Shown piece by piece: positions 53,039 through 64,000 of a stretch of DNA of 64,000 nucleotides. Origin of the DNA: Wuchereria bancrofti (lineage: Eukaryota; Nematoda; Chromadorea; Rhabditida; Onchocercidae). Below the pieces are notes generated by a model. It had not been told where the DNA came from. It saw nothing but the letters and a program-made list of their open reading frames with translations, and ran no database searches. Numbering within the stretch: the first letter of the stretch is position 1; each line of letters starts with the position of its first letter. Where the stretch lies: the NCBI GenBank assembly GCA_005281725.1, contig SSBO01000012.1:203440-267439 (forward strand), written 5' to 3'. A program made the translations under genes and the position numbers.

Positions 53039-53459
53039 TATTACTATTATTATTAATTATTATTATTATTGTTATTATTATTATTTGCTTGATCTGAATT
53101 TTTCAACTTTTTCTTCAGTTTAACGTTGGTTGTGTTCATTAATCATTTTCAAAGACTGTGCAAATTTAAGTAACCGAATTGGTTCCGGAACAGATGGATC
53201 ATGTTTTTTGCCTGTATAAGATGATAAAATGAATGAGAAATTCTGACTGATAAAGAAATTTCAGCTTTTTTCAGATTAGCTAAAATTTGAAGTTTCTTTT
53301 CAAGTTAACAATCTCATATCATTTTGCTTTTTCAGAATGGAAAATGAATTGCAGAAATGAAAAATTAATTAACTTGCCCATTTTTTCCAGGTATGTTTTA
53401 CATTTCGAATAATGCTGCTGATACAAAATATGAATTTTACCTGGTGTGCCATCATGATC
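52329..53459 (-). pseudogene. Papain-family (C1A) peptidase pseudogene, tandem copy of the 54-56 kb gene
   Basis: Exon remnants match the neighbouring gene in order: 53459-53378 (propeptide start, one base short at the acceptor), 53211 downwards, 52881-52723 (PIPNSFDYRMKIAVLPVSDQ, intact) and 52551 downwards (GRCGVCFIF then unrelated sequence), plus a scrap near 52440-52329 whose reverse strand includes [13 protein letters not shown] sequence. Relative to the neighbour, a deletion removes the end of the second propeptide exon and its donor, giving an in-frame TAA at 53122-53120; a second deletion removes nearly all of the catalytic-Cys exon after CFIF. The His and Asn exons are absent. The 3' flank (about 52000-52110) still resembles 53880-54010, so the duplicated unit included downstream DNA. 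It cannot encode a working peptidase. Confidence 0.85.
52995..53090. repeat. ATT microsatellite inside the C1A pseudogene
   Basis: Runs of ATT triplets interrupted by TTATTTATTAC and GTT. The intact neighbour has a shorter, related ATT run at about 55600-55650 in the same intron, showing repeat-length divergence after duplication. Confidence 0.9.
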
Positions 53460-54041
53460 CTTGCAGTAAGAATTTCAGGAACTTGAAATTATCGCATGAT
53501 TTCATTAAATTTTTTTCATTAAATTAATTATCGCATGATTTCATTAAAATTAATTGTTCAGTATTGGAGTTCATACCAAAGAAAACGTGAGAAATACAAT
53601 GGGGGAAGATTCGATTCAATAATTTTCATTTTCATCCCATAGTTTTTTTTTTTCTTTTGACAGATTCGATTTCGATTTAGCACATTCGACAATTCGATAC
53701 TTCGATAAACAAAAATTTCGGTTAAACGATTGATAGTGATGTAAAAATATGACAACTTACTGAACATTCAAGTGAATTTTTGATACAATTTTACTGCAAT
53801 TGTAAGATATGTTACAAAAATTAATAAAGATATTGTCGACGTTGTATTGTTATCACAATAATAAGAACATACCATTAAATCTTTCCACAAATGATGATTA
53901 AAATAAGATTAGTAATATTTAAGGATGAGTAGCAAAATTTTAAGACAAAATTTCTATTCAAGCATACAATTTTCGCAGCATATGAGTGATAGATAAAAAT
54001 GACAAAATATTTATTCAGTTATTCAATTTCATATTGTTATC

Positions 54042-56417
54042 TTATATGAAAATTGGTATATTGGAAGAACGACCAATACCGCACATAAATACCCCAGCGC
54101 GAATACGACCGTATCCATTCTTGCCCCATGTGGGGCCCCAACTATAAAATTAATGATAATAGCAAATAAATTAAATTAGATTAAATATAGCTTTTAATAT
54201 AATAAGAGATTATTTCAATAATCTATCTCGAACAATAACAAAGATTCATATCATTTCAGTTTTTCAACCTTATCACTTATGCTATTTCATGTTAATCAAA
54301 ATTTCATTATTTGCCATTTATTCATTACTAATATCTTTTCATAAATAGAATTGAAAAAAATCTCATAACTAGAAATTAATTAAAATTTGATATACCTATT
54401 TCTGATGATAAAATATTTCATTCCATTTTCGATACCATAACCAATTGCTAATACTGCATGATTTACATAGTCCCCACTGGACGGACAATTTGGATCATTA
54501 TAAATACCGAAAATTTTTTAGTACTAGAATTATCATATTGTTCGACTTATCAATTTTTAAATTCCTTATCAATCATATTTTGCATCTATATAATCAATTT
54601 TCTTTTTTTGATAAGTTTTTCTACAAATTACTTACCATCTCGATAAGCTCTAAAGCTTGCCGATGAAGCATATAATGATACACTAACTGGTCCATACAAC
54701 GCCAATACCTTTCTGAGAATTTTCTCATCGTTAAAAGGTAAATAAACACCGCCAGCTAATCGATGCTTTAATCGTCCCGATACCTTTTGCGGGCATGAAA
54801 TACTATCAGCTTCCTTATACGGGTAACTTTCATCGGTCCTTACACCGTTCTCAGCAACCCAACGAAAAACCTAAAAATCATTTTTGCCATCAATTGTATC
54901 ATTTTCCACTAATATTTATTTCTTCTTATAGATAATAATTAACTAATTAATAATAAAATAACAAATTTTCATATACTTCAGGTTCATTTCCGCCCATTCC
55001 GTTGCATTTTTCCACCCCACTACAATCCATTACATCCTGTACTGATAGTTTCACGGGAGCTTTTTTAGTCCTGAGCGTCACATGCATTTCAAGCGCTGCC
55101 AATGCTGAGAAAATAAAACATACACCACAACCACCCTAAATTGACTTCAATTCATAACAAATAATAATAAAGTAATAATAATAATGATGATGATGATAAT
55201 AATAATAATAGTAATAATAATAATACATTATTACTCTCTGCACATAACGACAAAAAAAAATGAGTAAAAAAAAATGGACAGTGAAAATTGATAGAAAAAA
55301 AAGGTTGATTTAAATTAGAGAAAAACTTACTTGATTTTTTACTGGTAGTGTAGTTATTTTCTTTCTGTAATCAATAGACTTTGGTATAGGATTCGATAGT
55401 TTTTTTCCAATTATTTTACTTAAATTTCCTTCCGCTTTTGCAGTCAAATTTGGATGATATCCATGAAGTCTTCCTTTCTCTTCTTCCGTCTGAATAGAAA
55501 CAAAAAATAAAGAGAAAAAAGCAAATTGAAATAGGAAAAAATATAAAATTGAAACGAAAGGAAGGAAAAGAAGCAATGAAATGTAATGTATAACAGTTTT
55601 ATTATTATTATTATTAGTTATTGTTATTAATTATTATTATTATTGTTATTATTTGCTTGATCTGAATTTTCCAATTTTTTCTTCAGTTACAACCTACCCA
55701 ATCGCTCATTTCGTTCAGATCTACTGTGTATGTTTCCAATCCTTTACTGTAACGTTGGTTGTGTTCATTAATCATTTTCAAAGATTGTGCAAATTTAAGT
55801 AACCGAATTGGTTCCGGAACAGATAGATCATGTTTTTTGCCTATAAAAGATGGTAAAATGAATGAGAAATTCTGACTGATAAAGAAACTTCAGCTTTTTT
55901 CAGATTAACTAAAATCTGAAGTTTCTTTTTAAGTTGACAATCTCATATCATTTTGCTTTTTCAGAATGGAAAATGAATTGCAGAAATGAAAAATTAATTA
56001 ACTTGCCCATTTTTTTCAGGTATGTTTTATATTTCGAATAATGCTGCTGATACAAAGCATGAATTTTACCTGGTGTGTCATCATTATCCCTGCAATATGA
56101 ATTTCAGATATTTGGAATAATATTCGAATTCATTAAATTTGAAAATTTTTTGAGAATGAGAACCAGGAAACCGAAAAAAGGAATTCATAACGATTGCAAG
56201 AAGAAAGCAGTAACATATAATTAAAATTTTTTGATTCAATTCGTTGGTTACATACCTCCTTTGTATTTCATATCATATTTGCAATTTTAGCATTTTTTTA
56301 ACTTCTTAAATTTTATTCTGTTCCAAAATTAAGACAAAATAAGACTTACAATTCATTAATTGGGTTTGCATAAGTAAGCAAAAGAAAATTGGTTAAATGT
56401 AGAAAAAACGCCTTCAT
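54042..56417 (-). CDS. Papain-family (C1A, cathepsin L-like) cysteine peptidase, possibly mis-spliced
   Basis: Eight minus-strand exons (56417-56350, 56089-56007, 55840-55698, 55489-55331, 55135-54977, 54870-54636, 54507-54396, 54141-54042) keep frame for about 352 aa. [17 protein letters not shown] is a signal peptide, so secretion or lysosomal targeting is expected. An I29-type propeptide follows ([20 protein letters not shown]), then PVKNQ and [16 protein letters not shown]: Gln 151, catalytic Cys 157, with Phe where papains usually have Trp. [34 protein letters not shown] (His 299) and [16 protein letters not shown] (Asn 319) complete the family pattern, so the catalytic residues are present. 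Two oddities: intron 2 uses a GC donor (GCAAGT), and the acceptor before exon 54507-54396 reads TTTTCG instead of an AG. No alternative AG keeps the frame. It may be a young pseudogene or use a non-consensus site. Confidence 0.78.
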
Positions 56418-57714
56418 TAAATTAGTTAACAGTTGGCAAAAATTTTTTTCTTCCTTCAAGGTTCGACCAGTAAAAATTATCGTTTGGTGTAGCATTAATA
56501 TCAAACTATTTATAAAAGCAATTTTCAAGTAATTATCATTTGTTAATCTTTGATGTTAAAAATATTTTTGACATATTCTTTTCATAACTTTGCTCAGTTT
56601 TCTTATAAATAACTTTTTTTTTCTTTCGTATGATTTGTCCCAAATTGTTAACAATTTCTGTTGCACAATAATATCAGTATTTGTGGTGTACTGTAGTTTT
56701 TCCTTCTTTGACTGATAAGGGTTTTTATTTCAATTTTCGATTTCTGCAGTGATGTAGATATATTTTTAGAAATCAACAATTGTTAAAAAACTCTTTTTTT
56801 GGAATGAAAATTTTAATGATATATTCATGTAGCGATTTTTAAATTAACTTATTCCAGGGAAGGGAAATGTTCAGTTTTTAGAAATTCAAAAAAAAAAGCA
56901 TTGAATTTTATAAGATGCAGAAATTTATATTAATCAAATTTGATTTTTCATGCAAGAGCTTTGTAAAGAAAATTTTTGAAATGTAAATTATTGTCAAATA
57001 TAGTTTTGCTCATTACCCCTTATTTTTATTTCTTTCAAACTAAATTCCTTAATGGAATTGTTAATTGGAGAATGGATCGAATCAATTTTTGTTATAATTA
57101 GAAAATTTCTGTGATGATTTGTGGTCCCTAAATGTATGAAAAATAGTGTTGACTGTAACGCAAGTCACTGTTGTTTTGCAAGAAATAGGAAACAATGAGA
57201 TCTCAAATTAAGTGATAAGAAATTTTTGAGTTAAAAATATCAATTACAGACAGAAGTGTCAACAGGAGTTGTTTTCCAATCAAAAATCAACAGAAGTTGA
57301 CAACTTTGGAGGACATTTTTAGCTTTGCATATTGCAGAATGGGACATTATCTTCAGTTTCTATCACCACTGAAGGCGTTTCTACTCCTTTCATTTTTACA
57401 GAATTCCATCTTAAACTGTAACAATCTAATTCATCAGTATGTTTTCTTTTTTTAAATTGTTACTTTAATAAATTATTAAAATCTGAAGACTCCAAAAAAG
57501 AGGAGTTCTTTGTTAATATTAAAATTAAAAAGATTGTTTTTTTTTTTCAAAACATTAAACAACCAAAATATATTTGTGTTTAATTTGCTACACCAAAATT
57601 TTCAATGAAGAAAAAACAATCTTTGTAATTGTCTCTAATTAATTTCAATCATTCAAATACTTCGTTCGATAAATTTCACAGCTTGCAATATCTTCGTGGC
57701 ATTGTATTTTGCAG
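56418..57714. other. Region between divergent papain-family genes
   Basis: Holds the upstream region of the minus-strand peptidase and should hold the first (signal-peptide) exon of the + strand copy. No exon with an ATG, hydrophobic core and matching phase-2 donor was found; ATG at 57608 with a possible donor at 57627 gives only MKKKQS and no signal peptide. Otherwise AT-rich sequence. Confidence 0.45.
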
Positions 57715-60700
57715 GCAATTCAAAGCATTGAGTCACACAAAGTTACGTGCATTATATTCGAAATATTATGGTGATTATGTGAAATTTGTAACAGAATACA
57801 GTAAGTAATTAAAAATTTGTTAACAGTTTTTCTTAATGTTCCTTATTTTTATTTGATTTCTATTTGATTTAATTTATTTCACTCATCTCATTTGCAATTT
57901 TTAGAATCATTAATCTGAAGAATTATCACTTAAATTAAAATATGAATTCCATAAGTTGAATTCACTGCAGACAGTTTTTCTGGCCACTTAAATGACATTG
58001 TATACTTGACTTTATTAATTTCTGCATAAACTTTATTGTAGTTTGATTAATTATATTTGAAATGGCTATGTATGCGTTATTGTGTGCCATAAAAAGCACT
58101 TTACGTAATTTCTAGCGAAATCATGCATTATTTTAAATTTATCCAAAAAATTTAAAGCTTAAATTCCAATTTTCGTTTTCGTTGTAGAGCGAGGAGTTAA
58201 GGATGATCGACCGGAACCACACCGCTTGTTGGCTTATGCCAAAAATGTGGAAGAAATTAAAAAGCATAATGAATTGTACAAAAAAGGCAAATCATCATTT
58301 ATGCTTGGCCTAACTGTAATGAGCGATATGGTAAGATGAAATTTTCCATTCCATAAAATATCAGAAAAGGATTTTAATTACGACTGGTATAAATTAAGGT
58401 AAATAACATTAAGAAAAATAATTGCAATAAATTAATTAATTATAGACAGAGGAGGATATGCTGGACGAATTTCCGGTGGTCAAATTTAATGATACGGATG
58501 ATAACCCTATTCCGCAAAATTTAACCGATAAATCAGTGGAAGATGTCAATTGGGTAACCAGAAAACATGTCACCAGTGTTAGAAATCTCAGAAGCGACGA
58601 GGTAGGGTAATTTATTCATTCTGTGTCTTTTTCTTATTTCTTATTAATCCATTATAACTGATAGTAAAAGTTGTAAGTTGAAAAAAATTTTCTTTTTAAT
58701 GTAATTTTTTTTAAAAAACTTTTTTCACTTCTTTTAATGTTAAAAAAACATAATAAAAAATTCAGGGAATGGTAGGGAGAGAGAGAGAAAGAGGAAAAAA
58801 GAAAAAGAAGGAAATAAAAGATTGAAATATTGTCAATTAAAAAATGTTTGAAAATTTGATGAGAAAAGAAGATTATAATAATGATTTTAATAATAATTTT
58901 GATAATATTTTTCAAATTTTTATTTTAATATTATTGAAAATCACGTTTGATTTAAAGCAATTCTGCTTTGGTGCTAGTTCAGCCAGTGCAGTAGTAGATG
59001 TCGTAGAAGCGCTAGTTAAATCACAGACCAAAAAATTGCGCAAACTTTCCATACAGGAATTATTGGACTGCAGCGGTTCCGGATGTCGATCATATGGAGA
59101 TTTTGACAAGGTGGTATACTGCTTTCGAATGCTAATAACAAAACATATATATTTAATCAAATTTGTCAAAATTAAGTGTAAAAAATAATTGTTACATTTG
59201 AAGCCAATTTCACTCTTGATATAATGATCCGTAATTAGAAAAAAATAATATTTATAATAACAGTAGTAATAAACAAGCAAGAACAATAATAATTAATGAT
59301 AATAATTAGTAGTAGACAACAACAATAATTAATGCTAATAATTTCTTGAATCACATAATAATTAATTAAACAACAAATCCCACCATCACTAATAGTCAGA
59401 AAAAAAGAAAATAAATAAGTAAAAACGAAAGTATAAACAGCAAAAACTTCTCACCAAGTTATATAATCTAACAGACAAAAGTTAACAAAACTTAAAAACA
59501 ATATAAAAAAACAAAAAACAACAAAAATAGATGAGTGAAACCCAAAATTGGTTTAGAAGGCTAAATTATAATAATAATTATTATTTAGTAATTATAATAA
59601 TTATTAATTAATTAATTATTAGTATTAATTATTGATATTAAGTGCTCCAATTTTAATGCTTAGTTTTTCAGTATTCCAAATATATCATGGAAAAGAACGG
59701 GTTGGTGTGTGAGATCAATTATCCATATGTGAAGGCGCAGAAAACATGCTCGGTCAAAGGTCAAAGATATGGAAAGATTAGTAATATCCAACATACGAGC
59801 TATGGTCATCTGACGCTGTTCAAAACGTTGTTAACAAAAGGACCGGTTGCTACAAGGATTTTATTGACGCCAAATTTCATGAATTATAAAGGAGGTTGGA
59901 AAATTCGTTTAATTAATTTTAAAATATGTTTAAAAAAGCGAAGGAAGAGAACAGAGGTAGGCGAATGGATGGATGAATGTGAGAAGAAAAAAAAAGAAGG
60001 AACAATAGATTAGAGATATGGAAAAAATAAAATTTTTGAAGGAATCTTTTGTGTAATAAAATATAAGAATAATAAAATGAAGTTAATTGATTTTCACTTC
60101 CCATTGGAGTTTACAAATTTAAGTCTTAAATTCTTATTAAAATTTAAATTTTGAAGGAATATTTCGAGAGAAGTGCCAAGCAAATGCTTTCTCGCATACA
60201 GTTTTAGCGGTTGGATTTACAGATACTTATATTTTAATTAAAAACAGGCAAAATTTTCCTCTTATCTCTTATATTTTTCAACAAAATTTCGAATAATTTA
60301 CTGCGCTATCTGATTTTATTGAAGACAAAATAATTGATCAAAAATTGAAATTCCATAAGCCAAAGTAATATTTTCACACTGCATTTGTCAAATTTTTGTA
60401 TTATTCTGATTGAATAATCCATTTATACGGTTATTCTATTATCCGCCAACAGAATTAATCTAACTCATAAAGCTAATAAATTATATATCGTTGATATTAT
60501 TATAGAAATCTGCACAAAAAAAAAGAAAGCTAGTTACGTTGTAAATGTTGATAGTTCATTTTCAAAATATGCTGCAAATTTTTTTTTTTTAATTAAGAAA
60601 AGCAACTAATGAAAAAATTGATAATAATTAATTTTCAGTTGGGGCACCGATTGGGGCGAAAAAGGATATATGCGTATTTCGATAGATCCAAGAGAAAATT

Positions 60701-60735
60701 GCAATTTGTATCTTGATTCACTTGCTTTAATGTGA
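57715..60735 (+). CDS. Divergent papain-family (C1A) protein with altered active site (5' exon not found)
   Basis: Seven exons (57715-57800, 58188-58330, 58446-58601, 58958-59110, 59672-59894, 60157-60247, 60639-60735) stay in frame and end at TGA. Exon phases, and the 143-nt size of the second propeptide exon, match the minus-strand neighbour, so the genes share descent. The propeptide (LYSKYYGDYVKFVTEY, EEIKKHNELYKKG) is clear. At the active site the usual Q-G-x-C-G-x-C-W is replaced by NLRSDE then QFCFGASSAS: the oxyanion Gln and first disulfide Cys are gone and the surviving Cys is displaced by about one residue. LSIQELLDCSG, FSHTVLAVGF (His) and IKNSWGTDWGEKGYMRIS (Asn) remain. The intron after 60247 has a GC donor (GCAAAA). 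The uninterrupted frame suggests selection, perhaps as an inactive pseudoenzyme; decay in progress is the alternative. The signal-peptide exon is missing. Confidence 0.75.
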
Positions 60736-61518
60736 AGAAAAAAGAATAATTCGAGTATTCATTTTTGTTATTATTTCAATTATTTTTTATGGAATATCGA
60801 AATTTAACTGAAGCAAATACAATAGTTAACGCATTCAGTGGTGCGATTACACAATAAAAACATTCATCTTAAATTTATAGGAATTGTTAATGAAATATCA
60901 AAAAAATGTTTCTCGACGAATATTAGAAATTCAAATTCCACACTTCAGCTAATAAAAAAGTCCTGAATAATATAAGTTTCACTTCATTTTTTTTTTCACA
61001 GTTGGCTAATTATCACATATGTTTATCATATGTCTTTATATATGGATGTCTGCAAAATAAATTTCTCAAATATTTCAAGTTAAAAAGTCTTAATGTGAAG
61101 TCACACATGCATTATTATTCCAACTACAAATTTCCTATTTTTGACATCTTTTCGATAGACTTAGAATATTTGAAAGAAATCAAATCATAATGACTGATAA
61201 AAAAATGGAACATTCACAATTCAGGATTAGAAAAAAATTTTAAACTTTATTTACTGGAAAGAATTGAAATCTGCAATAACAATTCAAATGTGTTACCAAT
61301 AATTTGCAACTTCAACAAACGCACTATTCGCACTTTCAAATATGCTCATATTATTAATTTTTTTCCCTGTAATCAATAATACATCAAATACATCCAATGG
61401 TTAAATTGTTAGCGTATAATTTACACTAAAAAATTTTTTTCCTTTTCTTTTCAAAAATGCAAGCGGTAAAGGGCTTTGTTCGTTCGAGTCGGTAACAATC
61501 TGTTCTGAATGATTAAGT
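60736..61518. other. AT-rich 3' flank of the + strand papain-like gene
   Basis: No exon or repeat was recognised. Short open frames at 61002-61190 have no splice signals or family resemblance. Confidence 0.5.
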
Positions 61519-61898
61519 TGTCGTGAAATATGGTCCGATTCGAGTAGATTGAAGAGTGGAATAGGAAGTCTACGGTTAAGACCGATCTTTACTTTGTTGA
61601 GATAAAAAAAAATTGATCGAAGTTATTGAACAATATTGGAAAAATTGAGAAAGTAGATCCGAAGGAGCAGTGATTGCGAACCAATTTCCCACCTATTTTA
61701 AGCGCGTGATTACCCGTAAGTAAAGAGTTGTACCCTAAAGGATGATTTTTACTCTTTCTACAGTTAAAATTAGATTTTAACGCCTACATCAATTACTTAT
61801 AAGAGTAAATGCCACATTTGAAGACCTTTACAATTCTTAGAACAAAGGATGACACAAAGAGCTCACGACGTGTCAGGAAGACTTTGATAATAAAATAG
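61519..61898 (+). repeat. Dispersed repeat, copy 2 (unclassified)
   Basis: Direct-orientation copy of 29616-30045. Compared with copy 1 it lacks about 20 bp near 61570 and about 30 bp just before GGAAGACTTTGATAATAAAA at its end. Coding potential is absent. Confidence 0.85.
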
Positions 61899-62940
61899 TT
61901 TAAAATTTTGGACTACGATTATGCTTTGGAACTTATTAATTATAGGGTCAGTTATTGACAGACATGTTGAAGATAATCATTAGTTTCATTAACACTTTCT
62001 TAATAATTATAAATCCCAAAAAGAATTGTTGAATAATTTGGAACCATTTCCAAATAAAAAGTGTTTAGCATAAGAAGGTAAAGGCTATTCAAAACAACAA
62101 ACTAAGGAACAGTTTATCTCGTCATATAAATTATCAATAAGGCAGATGTTATTTTGAAAATTCCAGTTTTTTTTTGGAATTCTTGAAACTGGTAGAATTA
62201 CTGAATCGAAACATGTAACCAAATATTAAAGCTTCTTATCAAAAATAGAGAACATTAGGATTTCTCCTATATTACTTATAGTTCAGTTGGGAATGAATAA
62301 ATAAATAACTTTGTTTCCATATTTTTTTCGTAATATTTGGAAGAGAGTTTGGTTTGTAATTCGCAAATGTTCATTCCTAGTGATATCACTGATGGAACAG
62401 ACATCGAAACAGTAAAACTTCGTCTAACTTTCTTCAATGCTTTATTCTTTTTATATCGGATAGCTTATAAATTTTGTTACTTTACTGGTCTTACTGATTA
62501 ATCAAATTAATACCACCGAATGAGGGTAGAGTAATTGCGCTTAATGGAATTTTCATATGGTCACTTTGACCTCGTGTCAACCACCTATTCAGTGAAATAG
62601 ATTGTATCTCATAAACATGTTACAATTAATGATAAGATTGTTAATATACCAAGTTATCGAATAAAATTGGATGATATAGTAAAAATAAGAGAAATGGCGT
62701 GAAAATCCCTGCAATAATAGGAACTGCACAAAAACAAGAGCGCAAGATTCCGGATTACCTAGAATGTGACAATAAAGAATATTCAGTAAAATACTGAACA
62801 ATTATTATTTTGTTAGTATGCACTTTTTTTTCTGCTGTTTCTTCATTTTCAATGAAAAAACATTGATAATTGTTTTTGTAGGAAAAAAATATAAATTTAT
62901 AATAATTTTCCCTTCTTTTCGTTATGGGACAATTATCTAT
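61899..62940. other. Unassigned sequence between repeat copy 2 and the SL1 match
   Basis: Moderately AT-rich with no supported exon. A 70-codon minus-strand frame at 62589-62801 has no recognisable motif. The region is likely repeat-derived, given its neighbours. Confidence 0.4.
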
Positions 62941-62954
62941 TATGATTGTTTCCT

Positions 62955-63060
62955 ACTTTAATTTATATTCTTACATCTATTCTCGTTGCTCATGTTGTAC
63001 TCTCAGTAGAACTGGTCGAACTGATTGTTTTTCCGCACCTCAAACTTGGGTAATTAAACC
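62955..63060 (-). ncRNA. Exact SL1 spliced-leader sequence; candidate SL RNA gene or derived copy
   Basis: The reverse complement of 63060-63039 is identical over all 22 nt to nematode SL1 (starts GGTTTAATTACCC, ends AAGTTTGAG). It is followed on the minus strand by GTGCGG, so a GT sits at the position of the SL RNA donor, and a GTTT/AAAC pairing across that donor is possible as in SL RNA stem I. Against a working gene, no Sm-like site (RAUUUUUGR) is visible within the next 120 nt and no 5S rRNA gene lies nearby. The SL match itself is certain; whether this is a live SL RNA gene, a pseudogene or a retrocopied trans-spliced mRNA 5' end is open. The downstream boundary is nominal. Confidence 0.6.
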
Positions 63061-63539
63061 TTTATTTAGCATAAATCAACATCATAATAGCGCATTATAC
63101 ATATCGCACGGATGCTACACAGTTATAAAACGCCAAACATTACCAGAGAGCTGAAACCCCAACCACATTATAAATGTACAATTGTAAAAAATGATTAATT
63201 GCAATTAAAAGATGGTGTTGGAGTTAATTGAGACTGAAGATCATAAAATGTGAATTTGGGAAGAAAGGAGATTGTTTAAGGATAGATATCTCTTGTTACA
63301 ATAGTCTATTACATGCATTTAATTCTCATACAGTTAATGTGTGTAAAGCGAGGTTAATTTATGAACAAAGAGATTCTCATTTATTCCTTCTCCTCGCTTT
63401 CCAGCTGTAACAAAGGATTATCCGTTTATCAGTTAAAATCCTATGCACGCGTCGTCCTGTGTTAGTGTCCTAAGACCCAATTCGTCGATCCGTTGTAACA
63501 TCCATAGAGAGAAATTGCCCCTGCTATACCGCTTAAAAT

Positions 63540-64000
63540 GGCTCTTTGTTGAGGTCAAATATCCACATCGTTAAATTGCATTTTTATTATCTGGGAAAAC
63601 TAAATCATGAAGATATCCCCATTTGGAACTAACAAACCTAAACTGTGCTCCACAACTAGTGCGCAACTGATTATACAAACCCCAGAAAACGGGATTATAC
63701 CATTGCGTGCTAATGTAATAGAATATTTGACGAATGGAGTACAAGTTGTCAAGATACCAAAGGAGTTACAGATCTAACTAGCAATTGGGAAAAACCTGAT
63801 ACACTGATTGGCGCGGATTATTTCTTCAAATTCATAGATCTACAAGAACTCAAGGAGCTGCATTCCGGACATATATTGGTTTGATCAAAGGTTGGCCCTA
63901 TAATTGTAGAGAATGGTGATATTAATAAACTTTGTAAAAATAATAATCCTACGCGAGTAACATGTTCGGTCAATGTAAATATTAATTCAGAATTAGAGAA
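63540..64000 (+). mobile_element. Decayed BEL/Pao LTR retrotransposon, protease region, cut by window end
   Basis: Translation with one frameshift near 63775 gives NGIIPLRANVIEYLTNGVQ, VVKIPKELQ, NWEKPDTLIGADYFFKFID, KELHSGHILV and then SKVGPII. The pairing of a (D)xLIGADYFF block with an SGHILV and KxGPII block is the signature of the retropepsin-to-RT region of BEL/Pao elements. In-frame stops show it is inactive. A weak HHNSAL motif at about 63080-63095 could be a relic of the upstream zinc-knuckle region, but this is uncertain. The reverse transcriptase should lie beyond 64000. Confidence 0.72.

Noticed and set aside
56418..56528. Extension of the minus-strand peptidase upstream of ATG 56417
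   Set aside because: The frame is open but has a TTG rather than an ATG at its start; the ATG at 56417 gives a standard signal peptide.
57608..57626. Candidate first exon of the + strand papain-like gene (MKKKQS)
   Set aside because: The phase fits, but there is no hydrophobic signal peptide, unlike the homologous first exon on the minus strand.
61478..61500. TTCGAGTC resembling a tRNA B box
   Set aside because: No matching A box, acceptor stem or T-stem pairing could be drawn around it.
63228..63410. 60-codon + strand frame between the SL1 match and the BEL/Pao protease
   Set aside because: It has scattered Cys and His but not the spacing of a CCHC zinc knuckle, so a gag call could not be supported.

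Overview
The window looks like a segment of a nematode nuclear genome, most likely a clade III (spirurid or filarial-type) worm. The base composition is strongly AT-rich, the genes are split by many AT-rich introns with TTTTCAG-type acceptors, and several start codons lie just downstream of an unpaired acceptor, as expected for spliced-leader trans-splicing. An exact 22/22 match to the nematode SL1 spliced leader is present at 63039-63060 on the minus strand. The genus was not determined.

Layout: (1) 444-10223 (+), a 23-exon SCAF4/SCAF8-type gene for an RNA polymerase II CTD-binding protein. (2) 12696-13927 (-), a small predicted secreted Ser-rich protein. (3) 14-22 kb, a gene desert with a strong hairpin, a degenerate tandem repeat and two GC-richer putative regulatory islands. 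(4) 22740-25918 (+), an ABHD2-type membrane alpha/beta hydrolase preceded by two uORFs. (5) 29.6-31.3 kb, a dispersed repeat followed by a decayed non-LTR retrotransposon. (6) 34104-43398 (+), a 15-exon KRIT1/CCM1 (kri-1) orthologue. (7) 45381-46667 (-), an MSP-domain, tail-anchored VAP-like protein. (8) 47.6-49.1 kb, a second decayed non-LTR element lying against the 3' end of the ribosomal protein L24 gene (49183-50968, -). (9) 52-60.7 kb, three papain-family (C1A) genes: a deletion-ridden pseudogene (-), a nearly intact gene (-) with one broken splice acceptor, and a divergent copy on the + strand with a remodelled active site. (10) 61.5-64 kb, a second copy of the dispersed repeat, the antisense SL1 sequence and a decayed BEL/Pao retrotransposon protease region running off the window.

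The conserved single-copy genes (SCAF, ABHD2, KRIT1, MSP/VAP-like, RPL24) have no evident shared pathway; there is no operon-like tight clustering. The most unusual parts are the papain-family cluster, where copies have lost or altered catalytic and splice features, and the isolated SL1 copy. All exon models were built by hand from reading frame, GT/GC-AG sites and remembered family sequences; no alignment or database search was run.
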